64,000 bases of DNA from Allantophomopsis cytisporea. Its lineage: Eukaryota; Ascomycota; Leotiomycetes; Phacidiales; Phacidiaceae. Location of the stretch: contig CP103023.1 of the NCBI GenBank assembly GCA_024752435.1, positions 930,001 to 994,000 on the forward strand. Direction: 5' to 3'. Under the pieces are notes generated by a model, which was not told the DNA's origin, did not search any database, and was given only the letters and a program-made list of their open reading frames with translations. The position numbers and the translations under genes are program-made. Positions 46,662-59,567 of this stretch are shown piece after piece (within the stretch, counting starts at the first letter, position 1; each line of letters begins with the position of its first letter).

Positions 46662-49178
46662 AAAGGCCGCACTCTACATGCCTGTTCCATAGCTCATGTC
46701 TGCCAGTTCATTCGCCGTAGCCGGCTTTCTCTGCCTCAAGTCTGTGTCCTATGGCGTTTGTGGGGTTGATCAGAGAAGAACACCCCAGATGGGATACAGC
46801 AATCTTTGAGATAGCGATGCATGGTGATTTCTGTACGTGAGAACTGAGATTTTGTTTTGTTTTCAAGAAAGTTTGCAATACTCAGTAGATTTTACAGGCA
46901 GGGTTACGGTTTGAGATAGAACTGCATCAGCTTGTGACTCGGATAGGGTTCAAAGCCCAATCTTACAGTTTGCAAAATTTGGTTGTACGAGACAAGCAAT
47001 ATGCGCCATTATCCTTTCGCGGTGTGTTCAAGCAATCGCTGCATGTCGGCCGCTGTGAGAGCCAAACTTTCCTCGACTTTATGCAGCTTTAGCTTCAGCT
47101 TCTCACGTGGTGACAGTTCGGATTGAGTACCACCATAACGCACCTTACCATATCATACAGTTCAGCGATAAATATTCATCGTCCGAGAAATCAGTGTCCT
47201 GACTGAGATTGTTTCTTGTTCTGGCTCTTTTGGCTGACTTACTGATATCTGTGGTGTGGGAAGTGTCGAAACAATGAAGATGATTTCGATGTCCTCTCCA
47301 AAAGTGACGCCTAGTCCATCTGGCTTGGCCAAAGATTCCGACAGCTTTCCTACCTTATCACTCTGGTACACGGGCATGCTGCTTTCCAGCTTTGGATCAG
47401 CCTCACCTGGCAATATCATTGATGCTGTGGGGAAGACACAAGATTTTCCGGATCATCTGTGCAAGTTCTCAAGCACATCCACTGAGTGGAGTAACTTGAA
47501 TAGCTTCCTGCTCGGAAATGTGAGGTGTCGGATCAAGATATGGCTGAGACAATGAAGAGTATCGAGGATCGCAGGATCAAAGCTAAAGCAGGCTTTCATT
47601 ACTGCCATGAATGCCTAGACTCTGAATCTTAGTTTTGACTCGCGGTATGGCTTCACTTTTATGAATATCCAATATTGTGCTACGAGACTGTCGGATCGAT
47701 AGTAAATTTAGCAGAAACGGACAACCAAATACTTTAGGTCTCAAAGCGTAGCGGCAATCCACAAGCAAGTACAAATAGTCCAGGAAAATCTTATACTGAT
47801 TGAAGGGTCCTAACTGCTTCTCGATTACTCTAGTGAATCATGATCGAGAGTATAACATAGATTGATATAACAGAGATTATCCTACTTAATAAGATAACCC
47901 CTTACATATTGTAACCAGCTATTAATATGATGATCATAAGCATTAGAGCTTAATAAGAAGTCTTGAAAATCTGTTCCAGTCCATTGCTGTTACTTATGCA
48001 TATATCTATAGAGCGGTACGACTCCCCCCATCCGACGACTCTAACATTATACCTATGTTTAAGGAGCAAACATATTATACCATGTTATGATACATTATTA
48101 ACGAGCTTCACTGTAGTAGCTCCTACTAGCTATAGTTTTACAATCATCCTAGTCTTAAGCACAGCGCCGAGAATCTCGTGATCTTACTCAAGAGTTTGAC
48201 CTCATCAAAAACAACGTGTTCGATTTGTAGATATAGTGCTAGCATCATATAATATCGACATTTCACCAAGCTGAATCCAAAGTCAAATCTATATATACAG
48301 GCTTATTTGTTTATCATATGAATCGCCGTAACTTCAGCTACAACTGGATCCTTAAATATAAGTTGAGAGTTACTTATACAACTAAGTAATTTTCTACCAA
48401 CCTTCCAATCATTCCAGGGAAATGTAGTATGATGCTTCATTAATTAGGAGAGCTATGCTTTATGTGAGATCTACATATATGTATATATATTATTTAAAGT
48501 GAAAGTGAGAATCAGCGAGTTCTATAGAATGACTTGAATTGTGGTTTCCTGTCAGAATGTACTTGGTGCTTTCCTTTTACATTCAAGAGATCATTGCCAT
48601 CTGGATGGGATCAGGTCTCTGTAAAATATTTGCAAGATCTTCGATTTAGAATTATCACAGGAGAGAAGAATTAACAAGATACAAGGGCTGTGTTTCCAAC
48701 GTCAACTATTATATACGAGTCCGTTATCCTAAAGACAAGTGTGTAAAATCTAAAAGTTTACATTGTTTACTTTCAAGTCTACAACTAAGGATGAATGCGT
48801 ATGAGTAAATTCATCATTTATGCGATCAGCCATATATTCTGAGCATCTTGAGATGAAAAAACGGGCTACTTCTATCCATCGACTAAAATCAATCAAGACA
48901 ACAACCTGAATATTCCAAGAGTATAAGAGAAACCGAGAAATTATGATCATGTCATAAACGATATATTTCTTCGTCACTAGATCCGAATGTCTACACAAAG
49001 TTCCCTTTCGAAAATAGAATACAAATTTATCTTCACCAGCCAGGATTACACACAAGATATTCCAATCTACATCTTGATTCAAATTACAAAGATCTACTCA
49101 TAGATACCACAAACCCTCCAGCAAACTTTACCTTCAACTCAATACCTACAAACAACTCACCACACCGCCGCAATTACA
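46662..49178. other. 2.5-kb intergenic region, AT-rich
   Basis: Strongly AT-rich from about 47.8 kb to 48.8 kb. A minus-strand frame at 47162-47419 contains GVTFGEDIEIIFIVSTLP, which faintly recalls VIT/VWA linkers, but I cannot support it as a gene. Other frames are short and compositionally biased. Confidence 0.5.
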
Positions 49179-49631
49179 TCACTCCAACTCTCCAACCCAA
49201 AAGAAAAAGAAGAAAAAACTGCAACTCACCAATACCAAGAATACCAACACCGCCATCAAACCCAGACCCAGCACCAACGCGGCTGAAATAAGCTTCCGCG
49301 GAAGCCACCCGACATCAGACACGAAACGAAACAACAAACAGACGGTAAACAACCAAAAAGGCCTCAGCCAAGACGGCGACCAAGGCAAATCCGAAGTGCC
49401 ATACCCTCTCCATAGCGTCCCAGCCCAGGACAGACAGCAAAGCGACATGGCGATCCACGCGAAGCACAAATCTGCATGAGGGCTTTTCAAGCCCCGAGAC
49501 AGCGGAAGAAAGGTTTGGAGGAAAGTATAGCATGCAGAGAGCGCAAAAGTAGGACCGAGGGGGAAATGCTGAGATATTACAGGTAGGACTGGATAGGATG
49601 GATGGGATGGGCAGACGAGAAAGTTACGCAC
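49179..49631 (-). CDS. Possible small multi-span membrane protein
   Basis: An open frame of about 150 codons without an ATG at its start. It encodes several hydrophobic segments (TFALSACYTFLQTFLPL, WIAMSLCCLSWAGTLW, WLRPFWLFTVCLLFRFV, LISAALVLGLGLMAVLVFLV) separated by short loops such as GYGTSDLPWSPS. The composition is more GC-rich than the flanks. A first exon would have to lie upstream beyond 49631; a donor-like gtaggt occurs there, but no join I tried gave a clean start. It may be a real membrane protein or a by-chance open frame. Confidence 0.35.
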   Translation of the reverse strand: MRNFLVCPSHPSYPVLPVISQHFPLGPTFALSACYTFLQTFLPLSRGLKSPHADLCFAWIAMSLCCLSWAGTLWRGYGTSDLPWSPSWLRPFWLFTVCLLFRFVSDVGWLPRKLISAALVLGLGLMAVLVFLVLVSCSFFFFFFWVGELE

Positions 49632-50534
49632 CTACCCTGGGCTCCCGACAAGCCCACCGCCACTTATTGCGATGATGGCATTTGGAACTCTGTATGCTGG
49701 AAGTGGAGAGCGTTGAGGGTTATCCACCACGAAGGATGGATTTGAACTGAGTATGTATGTACTGTGGTACATGCGGACAGTTGTATGGTGCTTGGCCATT
49801 GTGGATGGGATTCACGGGAGTCTGAATCGGATAGGCAATATATTCTCCAGACCGGATCCGCTCCGTGGTTGTTTGTGTTTGAGTCTGTGCCTGGAGCAGC
49901 TTGTTCCCTGCTCTGCCAGCGCATCCAGGCGGGGACGGTGCATGAGTTCTTCGGTACCTCACCGTTTTGTTGCGAGCGCATCTCGCGCGTGGAGGGTTGG
50001 AATTGGAAGGGTAGTTGGGAGATGTTGGATTGATCGGACCTCGATGGAGACGATTCGTTGCAATCGCGGATGGGCTTCATCTGACTCGGACTCTTTCACA
50101 ATTCAAGGCAATTCAATGCAATCCAGTGCAGGACAGCTCAGCACAAACTTACAGTACATCCTACATCTCTACATCTGTACATCTGTACAACATCATACGC
50201 CAGCAATCAAAACCACAACAAGTAAAATCACGTGCATCAATCACACCCAATCCCCCAAACCGCCCTCCGCCAAGTCCAACCAAGCACAAAGCCAGTAAAA
50301 CGCCAAACCCACAGCAAATTACGGGTCCGCCTCACCATTTTTGTGGGTTTCAAGACGGACGGGGACAGTAAGAGGCTTGTGCATAAGCGAGCGAAGAGGG
50401 AATCGAAGCCCGCACCAGGGTAAGCAAGTAAGACACCAGCACGGTAAACAGAGTCAAGTGCTACATGAGTAGACAAGACTCCAGGGTTGCTTGGTGGGGA
50501 GGGGATGCGAATGTGGAAATGGAAGTATATGCGA

Positions 50535-50621
50535 AAGGGAAGGGAAGGGAAGGGAAGGGAAGTGAAGAGAAGTGAAAGTGAGGTGAAGGTGAAGGTGAAA
50601 GTGAAAGTGAAAGTGAAAGTG
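50535..50621. repeat. GGGAA and GTGAAA tandem arrays
   Basis: About five GGGAA units at 50535-50562 are followed by GTGAAG/GTGAAA hexamers at 50581-50621, forming a purine-rich strand. Confidence 0.9.
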
Positions 50622-50780
50622 GTTTATGCATGTTGGATAGCACGTTCGCCCCTTGCATGGTCTTTTCTATGGGTGTGCATGGGTGTGGAGGGCGTGCAGG
50701 TTTGATGGGCGGCGTGGTATGGAGGTTGGATTTGTATGCATGATCTAATTGAGGGGTGAGTCGATTTGATTTGTGGGGGG

Positions 50781-50844
50781 TTTTCTCTTCTTTTTTCTTT
50801 TTTCCTTTTTCCTTTTTCCTTTTTCCTTTTTCCCTCTCTTTTTT
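50781..50844. repeat. Polypyrimidine tract with TTTTTCC units
   Basis: Nearly pure C/T, with a 7-bp unit TTTTTCC repeated several times within it. Confidence 0.9.
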
Positions 50845-52272
50845 AAATCAAGTTCTTTTCGATTTCTTCGAATTATTTTTCTTGAGTGGAGTGGGATTTT
50901 GTGGGGAGTTGAGGGTTCAGGTGGTTGGGTTGAATGGAATTGGTAAATTGGGATTGGTAAAATCGAGATATTGTAGGTGATGGGTGGGTGGCGGAGAATA
51001 GATGATTTAATGCGCATTGAATTATTATGTACAAATGAATAAGATCAGAGAGAAGGGTCTATGTTCAGGGATGGTTCGAGTCAAGAATAGAAATTCATAG
51101 GGTGGGGGAGACGATGGATTCAAAGGCGAAGGAACGTGAACGTGAACGGAAATAGAAATGGAAATGGAAATGGAAATGGAAATAGATAGGAAAGGATATA
51201 CATTGTAGGAATATTAATATTACTCAATCTCAGAAAAGTCGGAAGGCTTCTCAGGGTATCCCTCTTTGGGGATTGAGGTTGGGATGTGTTGTGATGCTGA
51301 GTAGATTGAGATGGACAGTCTATGAATTATCGATGATATGGACTTGTCCAGACTCCATTGAAGTGATATCCATTGAATGATTCTCCCATCATTCTTTCGA
51401 AATCATAAGTTATTCTCAGATCTAGGAAATAAGTTCAGATGAAAGAAGGTTCTCTGAAACTGCGATGGAATTATGATGGTGGATATGGATGGATGCGATG
51501 TGTATAATGATGATCGTTATGTTGAATGATTCAGTATGACGAGACGATGCACACACACGGGATATTGGCATTAGCACTGGTATGTAGACTTTGTATGTTA
51601 ATGATAATGGCGATACAAATCTTCCATCGCTTATAAGCTTGCGCAGGACAAGCTTGACGATTCAACAAGTTCAACCAGTTCAATTGCGATGACCATCACT
51701 AATGGTAGCATTGATTTAAACTCAATTCATTTCGTATTTACTCGATATCTGAATGTACTCGATACTCGTATCTAATCGATATTCGTATTGCCTCAGTATT
51801 TGAATCGCAAGTATGCAGATGAATGATAGTAAAGTCTCTCGTCTGTGCAGTATGATGCGATGTTGCAGTCCGCATAAAGTGAAGTCCTAAAACCCGCAGT
51901 AAGGTACGATAAGATGCTTACCCGCCATCTTTGGATACTGACTCCACAGTATCTCGCATAGATATATCTATTCCAACCAAATTCAAAATTCATTCGAATT
52001 TAATTCAAAACTTTCTCCATACCAGATCACCTTTATCAACATACCTGAATACCTATAAAACAAAATAAAAACTCTACAAAAATCAACCTGCCACATAAAT
52101 TCCACTGTGTACTTCATATGTTATCAAGACCAAAAGTACCTCCTTGCTCCGCTCGACTCGCTAAATCTCATGTACGATATCGTCACAGTCCCACCGAAAA
52201 TTCCAAAAATGCATGTTGATCTTCATACCCCATGGAGCATCCAGATAACATGTACATGGCATATGTACTCCA

Positions 52273-52381
52273 AGTCTCCAATCTCCAGTTCCCAATTTTC
52301 CAATCTCCAGTCTTCAGTCTCCAGTTTCCTGTCTCGAATCTCCAGTTTCCTGTCCCCAATCTCCAGTACTCCGTACTCCAG
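52273..52381. repeat. Degenerate CAATCTCCAGTTTCCTGTC repeats
   Basis: Units built from CAATCTCCAGT and TTTCCTGTC recur six or more times with small changes. Confidence 0.85.
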
Positions 52382-53960
52382 ACTGTATGTACCCCAAGTC
52401 TGCATGAATGCCTCAGAATTAATCACAACAAAATAATTCGCGTAGAGCGGTGGATGGACGAGGACGAATGAGAAATATGGACATGATTTGAACAAGACGA
52501 AATAATAGAATCGTATCAATCCCAATACCCGGACCAGAATAGCAATACCGGAAAGAATCCACTCGCCACGATCTCGCGCCATTCAATGCCATCCTCGTCG
52601 AAGTAAAGTGCCCATAGCACATCTCAAGGAATAATGCTCGATGATCAAAATGTCATGAATTCCAAGCCTCTTCATTCCCTGTAAGAGTAGAGTGCGCAAT
52701 TCACTACTCGCATCAACTTACCCTAGTCGTAAAGAAGTCGCCTTAACTGCCTCAACTGCGCGACGGCCCAACTACTGTGTGCGCAGTACATCAAATGCAT
52801 CAAAGTCCATCGAATAAAAATCCGAATGCAATGCCCACTCGACGTACCTGGTGAATGTTAGTGAGTGAATAGTGAGCACATTCCCAGCGGCCCGACCACC
52901 CGCGCGCCTTTTCGGAGGAATCTATGTACCATGATCAACTGAACAGATCCGTTCATATCCACATCTGTCCATAGCCTGAGCAATTCGTAGCCATCCTATG
53001 TACATGGCCTTGACCAAAAACATCAATATCCATACCCATACCTACCCTCTACACCATCCAGTACATCCTCCAGTACATCCTCCACCAAGCCACAGGGCAA
53101 AAAACCCAGGGCGAAAAACCACAACCTCCGATCAGTTGCATTGGCGCTGGCGTGGCGTGGACGCTACGAATCGGCCGTGACTAAGATATCTAAGTGGGAG
53201 CGTAAGTAAGTGTCTAAGTGTAAGTGTCTGAGTGCTGTAGCCACCATGTCTACATTACCTTTCTTACTTTACTTGCCCATCCAGTACCCGCCGTGCCTGG
53301 CATCCTGCCTATCCACCTTATAACTTAAGTCGGGTTGGTTTGGCCCTGCTGAGTTTGGGCTGGGCTTGGACTCTGCTTTGGACTTTGACTTCGGCTTGGA
53401 CTGGACTTGGACTTGTGTTTGTGTTTGCTGAGCCGCGATTGAGCTATGCATGGTGCGGCGATGGGGCTCGGCGGTTTTTGTTGCTCACTTTCTAGCTTGT
53501 TATTGTGATACTACGTATATTTGCTTGTTGAGTGGGGTTTGGTGAGTATTGGAGGTTGATAAGGTTGGTGGAATAAAACTGAAGTCGTGATGTTTGTAGA
53601 ATATGCGTATGAGATTCGATAGTGACACTAAGAGTGATTTGTTCGATGTGGTGTTGATATTCATCCTCGAATTGTAATCATCTCGTATTCAAATCATACT
53701 CAACTCTATAGACGGACTAGTTAGATATTATTAAACTTCCTATAAGCTCAACACTTCTCGAAACAATGTACGCGTACTGTCAACTACTTACCAGAAATGT
53801 AACGCTCGCTACCACGACATCTTTGATTCTATTCATATCCATACTTTCCTCGTCTCTGTAGTACATATCTTACTTTCTTAACTCCATCATCGGATTGTAC
53901 GGACCGGCTAGAATGTTCGCAGACCTTTTTGTGTGACCTTTTCGTAAGGTACTCTGTTTG

Positions 53961-53988
53961 ATGTGATGTGATGTGATGTGATGTGATG
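53961..53988. repeat. (ATGTG)n microsatellite
   Basis: Five to six tandem pentamers ATGTG. Confidence 0.95.
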
Positions 53989-54643
53989 GCTTTGGGGCAA
54001 AAGTAGAGGAGGATTTTTGTACGCAGTAGAGTTTGCTGACATTAGATGTGATGGAAATGTGTGGAGATGTCATTGTGATTTTAGGTTATCCTAGATTTCC
54101 TAGATTTCCTTGGTATCTTGGGATTTCTTGGATGGATGGATTATTGAATTATTGGACTGATGGATTGTTATGATTTGATTTGCTTTGCTCTACTTCGTAT
54201 TCGTGCTCATGCCATGCTCATCCTCATGTTCGTGTTTATACCATGAAATTCTCACAGGTACTCTACAACACACCATTCTGTAAATCACAACCACGAATCA
54301 AAACACAAAACACAAAACATCTTCGTATTCCCCGAATCTATTCCCATAACATCGACTCAAATTCCATCCGATCTTCCTATAACACCTCTACAAAAATAAC
54401 TCGACCATCAAAATCATCCGATTCCAACATGTTCATCCCCATTCAAACCGCGTTCCAACCTACCAACATACCAACATATCCATCTCCATCTCCAATACCG
54501 GAATCCGTATCCGTGCCCACACAAGTAAGAAAGCCCCCAAACACCCCACCAGGCGCAAACCATCTGGCCTAACCACCACCAACGCCGCCGAGTCCAACCA
54601 GTGCAAGCAAACCAGACAAGCCAGCAGCCAGTAGCCAGCCAGC

Positions 54644-54685
54644 CAGCACCCAGCACCCAGCACCCAGCACCCAGCACCCAGCACC
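54644..54685. repeat. (CAGCACC)6 tandem repeat
   Basis: Six perfect 7-bp units. On the minus strand the same array appears as repeated hydrophobic-looking frames, which are repeat artefacts. Confidence 0.95.
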
Positions 54686-56324
54686 AGCAAGCCAACAAGC
54701 CAGCCACGCCCGCCGCCTATCAAGTCCAGGAAGTTCACATGCCACGGCGTTTCAAAAGCTTCTTTCGCACGCGATGTCAACGCCGCTTCTTACAGTGCAG
54801 GACGGTGCAGGGCAGGCAGGGCCAGCAGGGCAGGCAAGCATGGTATTTAGCTAGGGTACCAGCACAGGTCGGACATGGTAGGGTCAGGGCAGGGGGATGA
54901 TTCAGCGCCACTGGACTGTGCCTGTGCTTGTGCCTGACGCTTCGTTTTACATGGCTGTATATGGCTGTTTATGGCTGTATACTTCCCTGGGCATAACGAG
55001 GTGGCGCTGTGGTGGCGCTTCTTGGATTTGCCTTTTTGGGCAGTTTGGATTCTTTGGGGGCCTTGATGGAAGGGAGGTTTAAGGTGTGGTTGTGGGAGAG
55101 TGTAGGGGAGTGAGGGGCTGTTTGTGGTTACGATTGCTGTTCGGTGGTGCTGAGCTGGCTCTGTAATGGTGCTGTGCTGGTGCTGTTGCATGGATTATTG
55201 GGCCTTTGGGTACTGAGTGGGTAGGCTGTTAGGGAGGGAAGAATTGTGGTGGGTGGTGGTTGGTGGTGGATTTGCATGTCGGCGAACATTCCATTTATGC
55301 TGAGCTTATTCGCTGAGGCTGCGGTTGTGTCTCGATGGATGTTGGCGTGTCGGTGGGTTTCTATCTTAAGAACATGCTGACTTTGAGCTGTGCATTACTT
55401 ACCGTACACAGTATCTGTAGTATTACTACTGTATTCCATTGTGATTGTACATTCTATCGATACACATCATTTACCTCGACTTTTCTACTTTCGTTCAAAC
55501 AATCATCCATGGCGGTGTACACATGGATACACCGTCATTGTACTCTTATGTTGGCAGGCAAGGCAAGGCAAGGCAAGGGAAGGATACATACAGTAATCAG
55601 GCCGCATTCATTCGATTCGCGTCGTCAGTGTCCGCAGTGTAAAAGCCCAGCCCAGCATGAGAGAGATAGAGATGTTCTGGAAAGAAATCATGGAATTTGC
55701 AGATCTGTCAATCGTGCTCCTCATGTCAAATTGGGAATCCGGGCAAAATAATCCACTTGTTGGCTGGGATTCGAGATCCACTTCACTGCACATGCTGTCA
55801 TGGGAGTTGCTTTTCCTAGGATGCTGGTATTTTCCGACTTGATGTCTGAGATGCACGGTGAGAGAGATATCATCATCGGTGTTGATTTTGAGGTGATGAT
55901 GAGTCGTGAACGTAGCTCTTGGGAGGAGATATGAGACTGAAGAGATGAGGTTGTAGACATGAGACTGTACGCAGCAGTAGAGATGAGGTCTGAAGTCTCA
56001 TCTAAGTCGGGAGAGATAATATCTTATCCACCACTACAGTATCCACAATATCAGCCATCGTTATCAATTGTATCTCTTCGGTCTTTTTTTCTGTAGATGC
56101 TTGGACTATTATTCAGACTATTCTCTACTCGATGCGTATAATCAACTGGCATCATGTGCCATGGCGTATCCCAGATGAGTTTCGCTACGATAGTCATCAC
56201 TCGTTCGTTGTTCATTGTGTTCATGTCAATCAATGTCCATGTCTATCAATGTATCCTTATCCGTGTCTGGTCTCCGTCCCTAAACAAGTTTCTCAGCTTC
56301 AACCAAATCCAAATCCACGTCCCA

Positions 56325-56352
56325 CCTCCAACCTCCAACCTCCAACCTCCAA
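56325..56352. repeat. (CCTCCAA)4 tandem repeat
   Basis: Four perfect 7-bp units. Confidence 0.95.
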
Positions 56353-57340
56353 CCTCCCGCCACTAGCTAACTGTTTGGTATCCATGTACGTACCAGCGCA
56401 CTCTCGACCCCTGCAGCAGTTTATACCTAGACATAGTAGCCGTCTCTTCCCTGACCTTACAGAGATAGCTCCGAGATACCTACTTGCCTACCTACCTTGT
56501 CTAAACTACCGGCGACATGCTACTACCGTGCCTTATGCTAGGGTATAGGGTAGATACATGCGCTCTACTCTTCTTACTGGTGCTACTCGAAAGGTACTAC
56601 TCTCTGACTACTGCATCTCACATCAGGACCGTCACACTATGCCGTGCGTGGCTGTGGACTGTAACCAGTGGAGAGAAAGGGAAGGGGAGAGAGAAGGGGG
56701 GGAAAAAAGGATTATAATGGTGATGTGATGATTTCAATCGGACGACATGGGATGGGATTGGATGAAAAGGTGAAAAGATGAGAGGAAGGATTTTCACTGA
56801 TAACTTTGTTCAGTACAAATCATCTAATACATATCCTAAATAGATATAGATAGAAAGGTAATGAGTGAGTAAGTGCATATATAGGTATATACTTTTATTA
56901 TCATCGTGCCAGTCATCGTTCAATTCTCAATCCCTTTCCTTAACACCCACCTCACTTCGCCTCTAGAATCCTGCCCCCATCGTACAGTCAGTCTGATGTC
57001 CTCTTCTCTCACCAATCCTCTTTCATTTCTCAAAATTGTTCAACCAGCAATGCATTACACCATGTGTAGTGTGTAATACAAAAAAGAGCAGAGATCGAGA
57101 AACTTGCACAACCAAAATCAAAAGATCCAAGGCTCGATTGTGATGAGAGGGGACTGGATCAGGAACTTGGTCCATGCCAGTCCAGTGAGTGCATGGACCG
57201 TTCCGTCTCATAAAGTTCCAACGATCGCCGCAATGCTCATACACACTCCACTCCACTCCACACCACACCCACCCAGAGAGAGAGGACAGGCACACAGACA
57301 TATTCTACGCAGTGCATAATACAGACAGACCAGACCAGGC

Positions 57341-57343
<3 letters not shown>

Positions 57344-57378
<35 letters not shown>

Positions 57379-57410
57379 GAGAAAGAAAAAAAAGAAGAAA
57401 GAAAAAAAAG
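57344..57410. repeat. (GAAA)n purine tract
   Basis: GAAA tetramers followed by A-rich purines, about 0.75 kb upstream of the glucanase start, on the coding strand. Confidence 0.95.
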
Positions 57411-58142
57411 AGTATCCACTCCACTTACATACGTATTTCTCATTCCATAAACACAATCATCCACTCAGAAAAGGACTCACTCTCTCCACACTTCCTATCT
57501 CTCATCTAGGTAATTGGCCATTTACCTCCTCCACTCCACTCAACATTAAATAAACATTTGGGTCTCTTCCTCTCTCTCACACTACTGTGTACATACAATC
57601 CACTATTACGCTTCAAGTCAACTAAGCATACACATCCCTACCTAATCGTGAAATCCTGTTACAAAATCAAGAAAGCACAGGCACGCAACTTATCATCCCC
57701 CATTGGTCCCTTCTTCCCTTCATTTAGGATATTCACTTGCCGACATATTTGAATACTCTCATATCCATCTCCCAATACTCCATCCTCCTCGCTCTCCTCT
57801 CAACTCATCAATTCAAAAAATTGTGTAGACTTCATTGTCAACCTCTCACCATCGTTTTTCTCCCACCACACCTCCTCCTTTCCTCAATATCTCTCCCCCA
57901 CCCCACCACACACCTCAATCTTTCACTCGTTTCTTGTCACGATATTCCATTGCACCTCTTTTTTGGTTTGCTTCTCTGCATTTGAATAAGAAGTCTGCGT
58001 TCGTCCTCGTCCTCTCCCTCCTCCACCACACTCATTTATTGGTGTGAAACGAAAAAAGGAAGAAGAAGGAGAAGAAGAAGAAGAAGAGAGAAAAATCACA
58101 TTCATTTCTTGTGCTATTGTTGCATATAAATAATTCCTAATC

Positions 58143-59567
58143 ATGTTGTACTCTACTGCCTTCACGGCTTTGTTGGCAGCTGGTGCGGTTACTGCTTTCC
58201 CTACAGCGTAAGCATTCCCCAACCACTTTTCTTTCCTTTCTTTTGTTTTATCACTCCTCTTTTCTTTTCGATAGAGCAATTCACTGACAGAAATATAGTT
58301 CACCTGTAACTAAGAAACGTGATGTGGATTTCAGCTGGGGAAAGGATATAGTTCGCGGTTTGAATATTGGTGGATGGCTGGTACTGGAATCTTTTATCAC
58401 CCCTTCGATATTCGACGCTTTGGACCAGTCCCTCAACATTGTCGATGAATATACCCTCACTGAAAAGCTCGGCTCCGATGCAGCTTATGGAATTTTGAAG
58501 CCTCATTGGGATAGCTGGGTTACGCTCGCAGATTTTGAGAAGATCGCTGGTGCTGGTTTCAACACTGTCCGTATCCCTATCGGATACTGGGCGTACAACC
58601 TTTATGATGGAGAGACATACACACAGGGAGCTGCTCCATACTTAGATGCTGCCATCGACTGGGCACGTTTGACTGGTCTCAAGGTCTGGATCGATCTCCA
58701 CGGTGTTCCAGGCTCCCAGAACGGATTCGATAACAGCGGACACTTGATCTCCAAGCCTCTATTCCAGCAGGGAAACACTACGGCACAGGCACTTGAAGTT
58801 CTTAACATCATCACCCAGAAATATGCCCAAGCTGAATACCAAGATGTCGTTGTTGCCATCGAACTTCTCAACGAACCATTGGGCTCCGAGCTCGACCTGG
58901 ATGAGCTCAAGCAGTTCTGGCGCGACGGTTACGGTCAAGTGCGCGATGTCTCAACCACCCCGGTTATGATCCACGACGCCTTCAACGCTCCATCAACCTA
59001 CAACGGTTTCCTCACCCCATCAGACAATGACGCCTACAATGGTAAGCCCCCTTCTATAACCCCTCTCTCCGAACCAAACTAACCCCCCTCCCAGTCATCT
59101 TCGACCATCACGAATACCAAGTCTTCACCGACGACTTCAACGCCATGTCCAACTGGCAACATCGCCAACTAGTCTGCAACAACGCAGGCACCTGGTCCAA
59201 CAACGTAGACCACTGGCTGATCGTAGGCGAATGGACCGCAGCCGAGACGGACTGCGCGCCCCATCTCAACGGTTACCAGCTCGGCGCCCGCTACGACGGC
59301 TCCTACCCGGGCTCCTCATACGTCGGCTCCTGCGACGGCAAGTCCAACGTCGCCGACTGGGACGACTACATGCGTGGCGACGTGCGTGGCTATATCGAGG
59401 CCCAGCTCGAGACCTTCGAGGCCGCGGCTGAGGGCTGGGTCTTTTGGAATTTCAAGACCGAGAGTGCCCATGAGTGGGATGCTTTTGCGTTGATCGATGC
59501 GGGGATCTTTCCTCAGCCGCTTACGGATAGGAAATATGATGCTATTTGTAGCCAGTTTCCTGCGTAG
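58143..59567 (+). CDS. Exo-beta-1,3-glucanase, GH5 family
   Basis: Three exons (58143-58207, 58299-59041, 59095-59567; introns 91 and 53 bp) give 426 residues. A signal peptide (MLYSTAFTALLAAGAVTA) is followed by a short propeptide ending in KKR at residues 27-29, a Kex2-type site. The mature enzyme opens DFSWGKDIVRGLNIGGWLVL. ELLNEPLG holds the acid/base Glu (about 214) and VGEWTAAETDC the nucleophile Glu (about 315). DLHGVPGSQNG is also conserved. This is the Exg1/Exg-like GH5 subfamily that trims beta-1,3-glucan at non-reducing ends in the cell wall and extracellular space, with roles in wall remodelling. The length and motifs fit an active enzyme. Confidence 0.95.

Larger units (their letters stand above)
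49632..58142. other. 8.5-kb gene-free, repeat-rich region
   Basis: The longest stretch without a supportable gene. Frames present are short, overlap on both strands and are biased by simple repeats: GGGAA and GTGAAA arrays (50.5 kb), TTTTTCC tract (50.8 kb), GAAATG (51.15 kb), CTCCAGT-type repeats (52.3 kb), ATGTG (53.96 kb), CAGCACC (54.65 kb), GGCAA (55.56 kb), CCTCCAA (56.33 kb) and GAAA (57.35 kb). The last kilobase, with pyrimidine-rich sequence before 58143, should be the glucanase promoter and leader. A long non-coding transcript or a gene with many tiny exons cannot be excluded. Confidence 0.6.

Noticed and set aside
47162..47419. Possible second VIT/VWA fragment (GVTFGEDIEIIFIVSTLP)
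   Set aside because: The resemblance is faint and no flanking conserved block was found; left as intergenic.
16000..48000. A secondary-metabolite cluster linking MFS, BAHD, MDR, SDR and GMC genes
   Set aside because: No polyketide, peptide or terpene synthase is present, the genes are widely spaced with unrelated genes between, and several members are decayed.
48750..49082. 110-codon minus-strand frame
   Set aside because: AT-rich sequence, no motif, no plausible neighbour exon; likely chance.
54414..54780. Minus-strand hydrophobic frames that look like membrane proteins
   Set aside because: The hydrophobic repeats (GAGCWVL) are simply the CAGCACC array read on the other strand.
57208..57464. 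Minus-strand frames with Phe/Leu/Ser runs
   Set aside because: They come from the GAAA purine tract.
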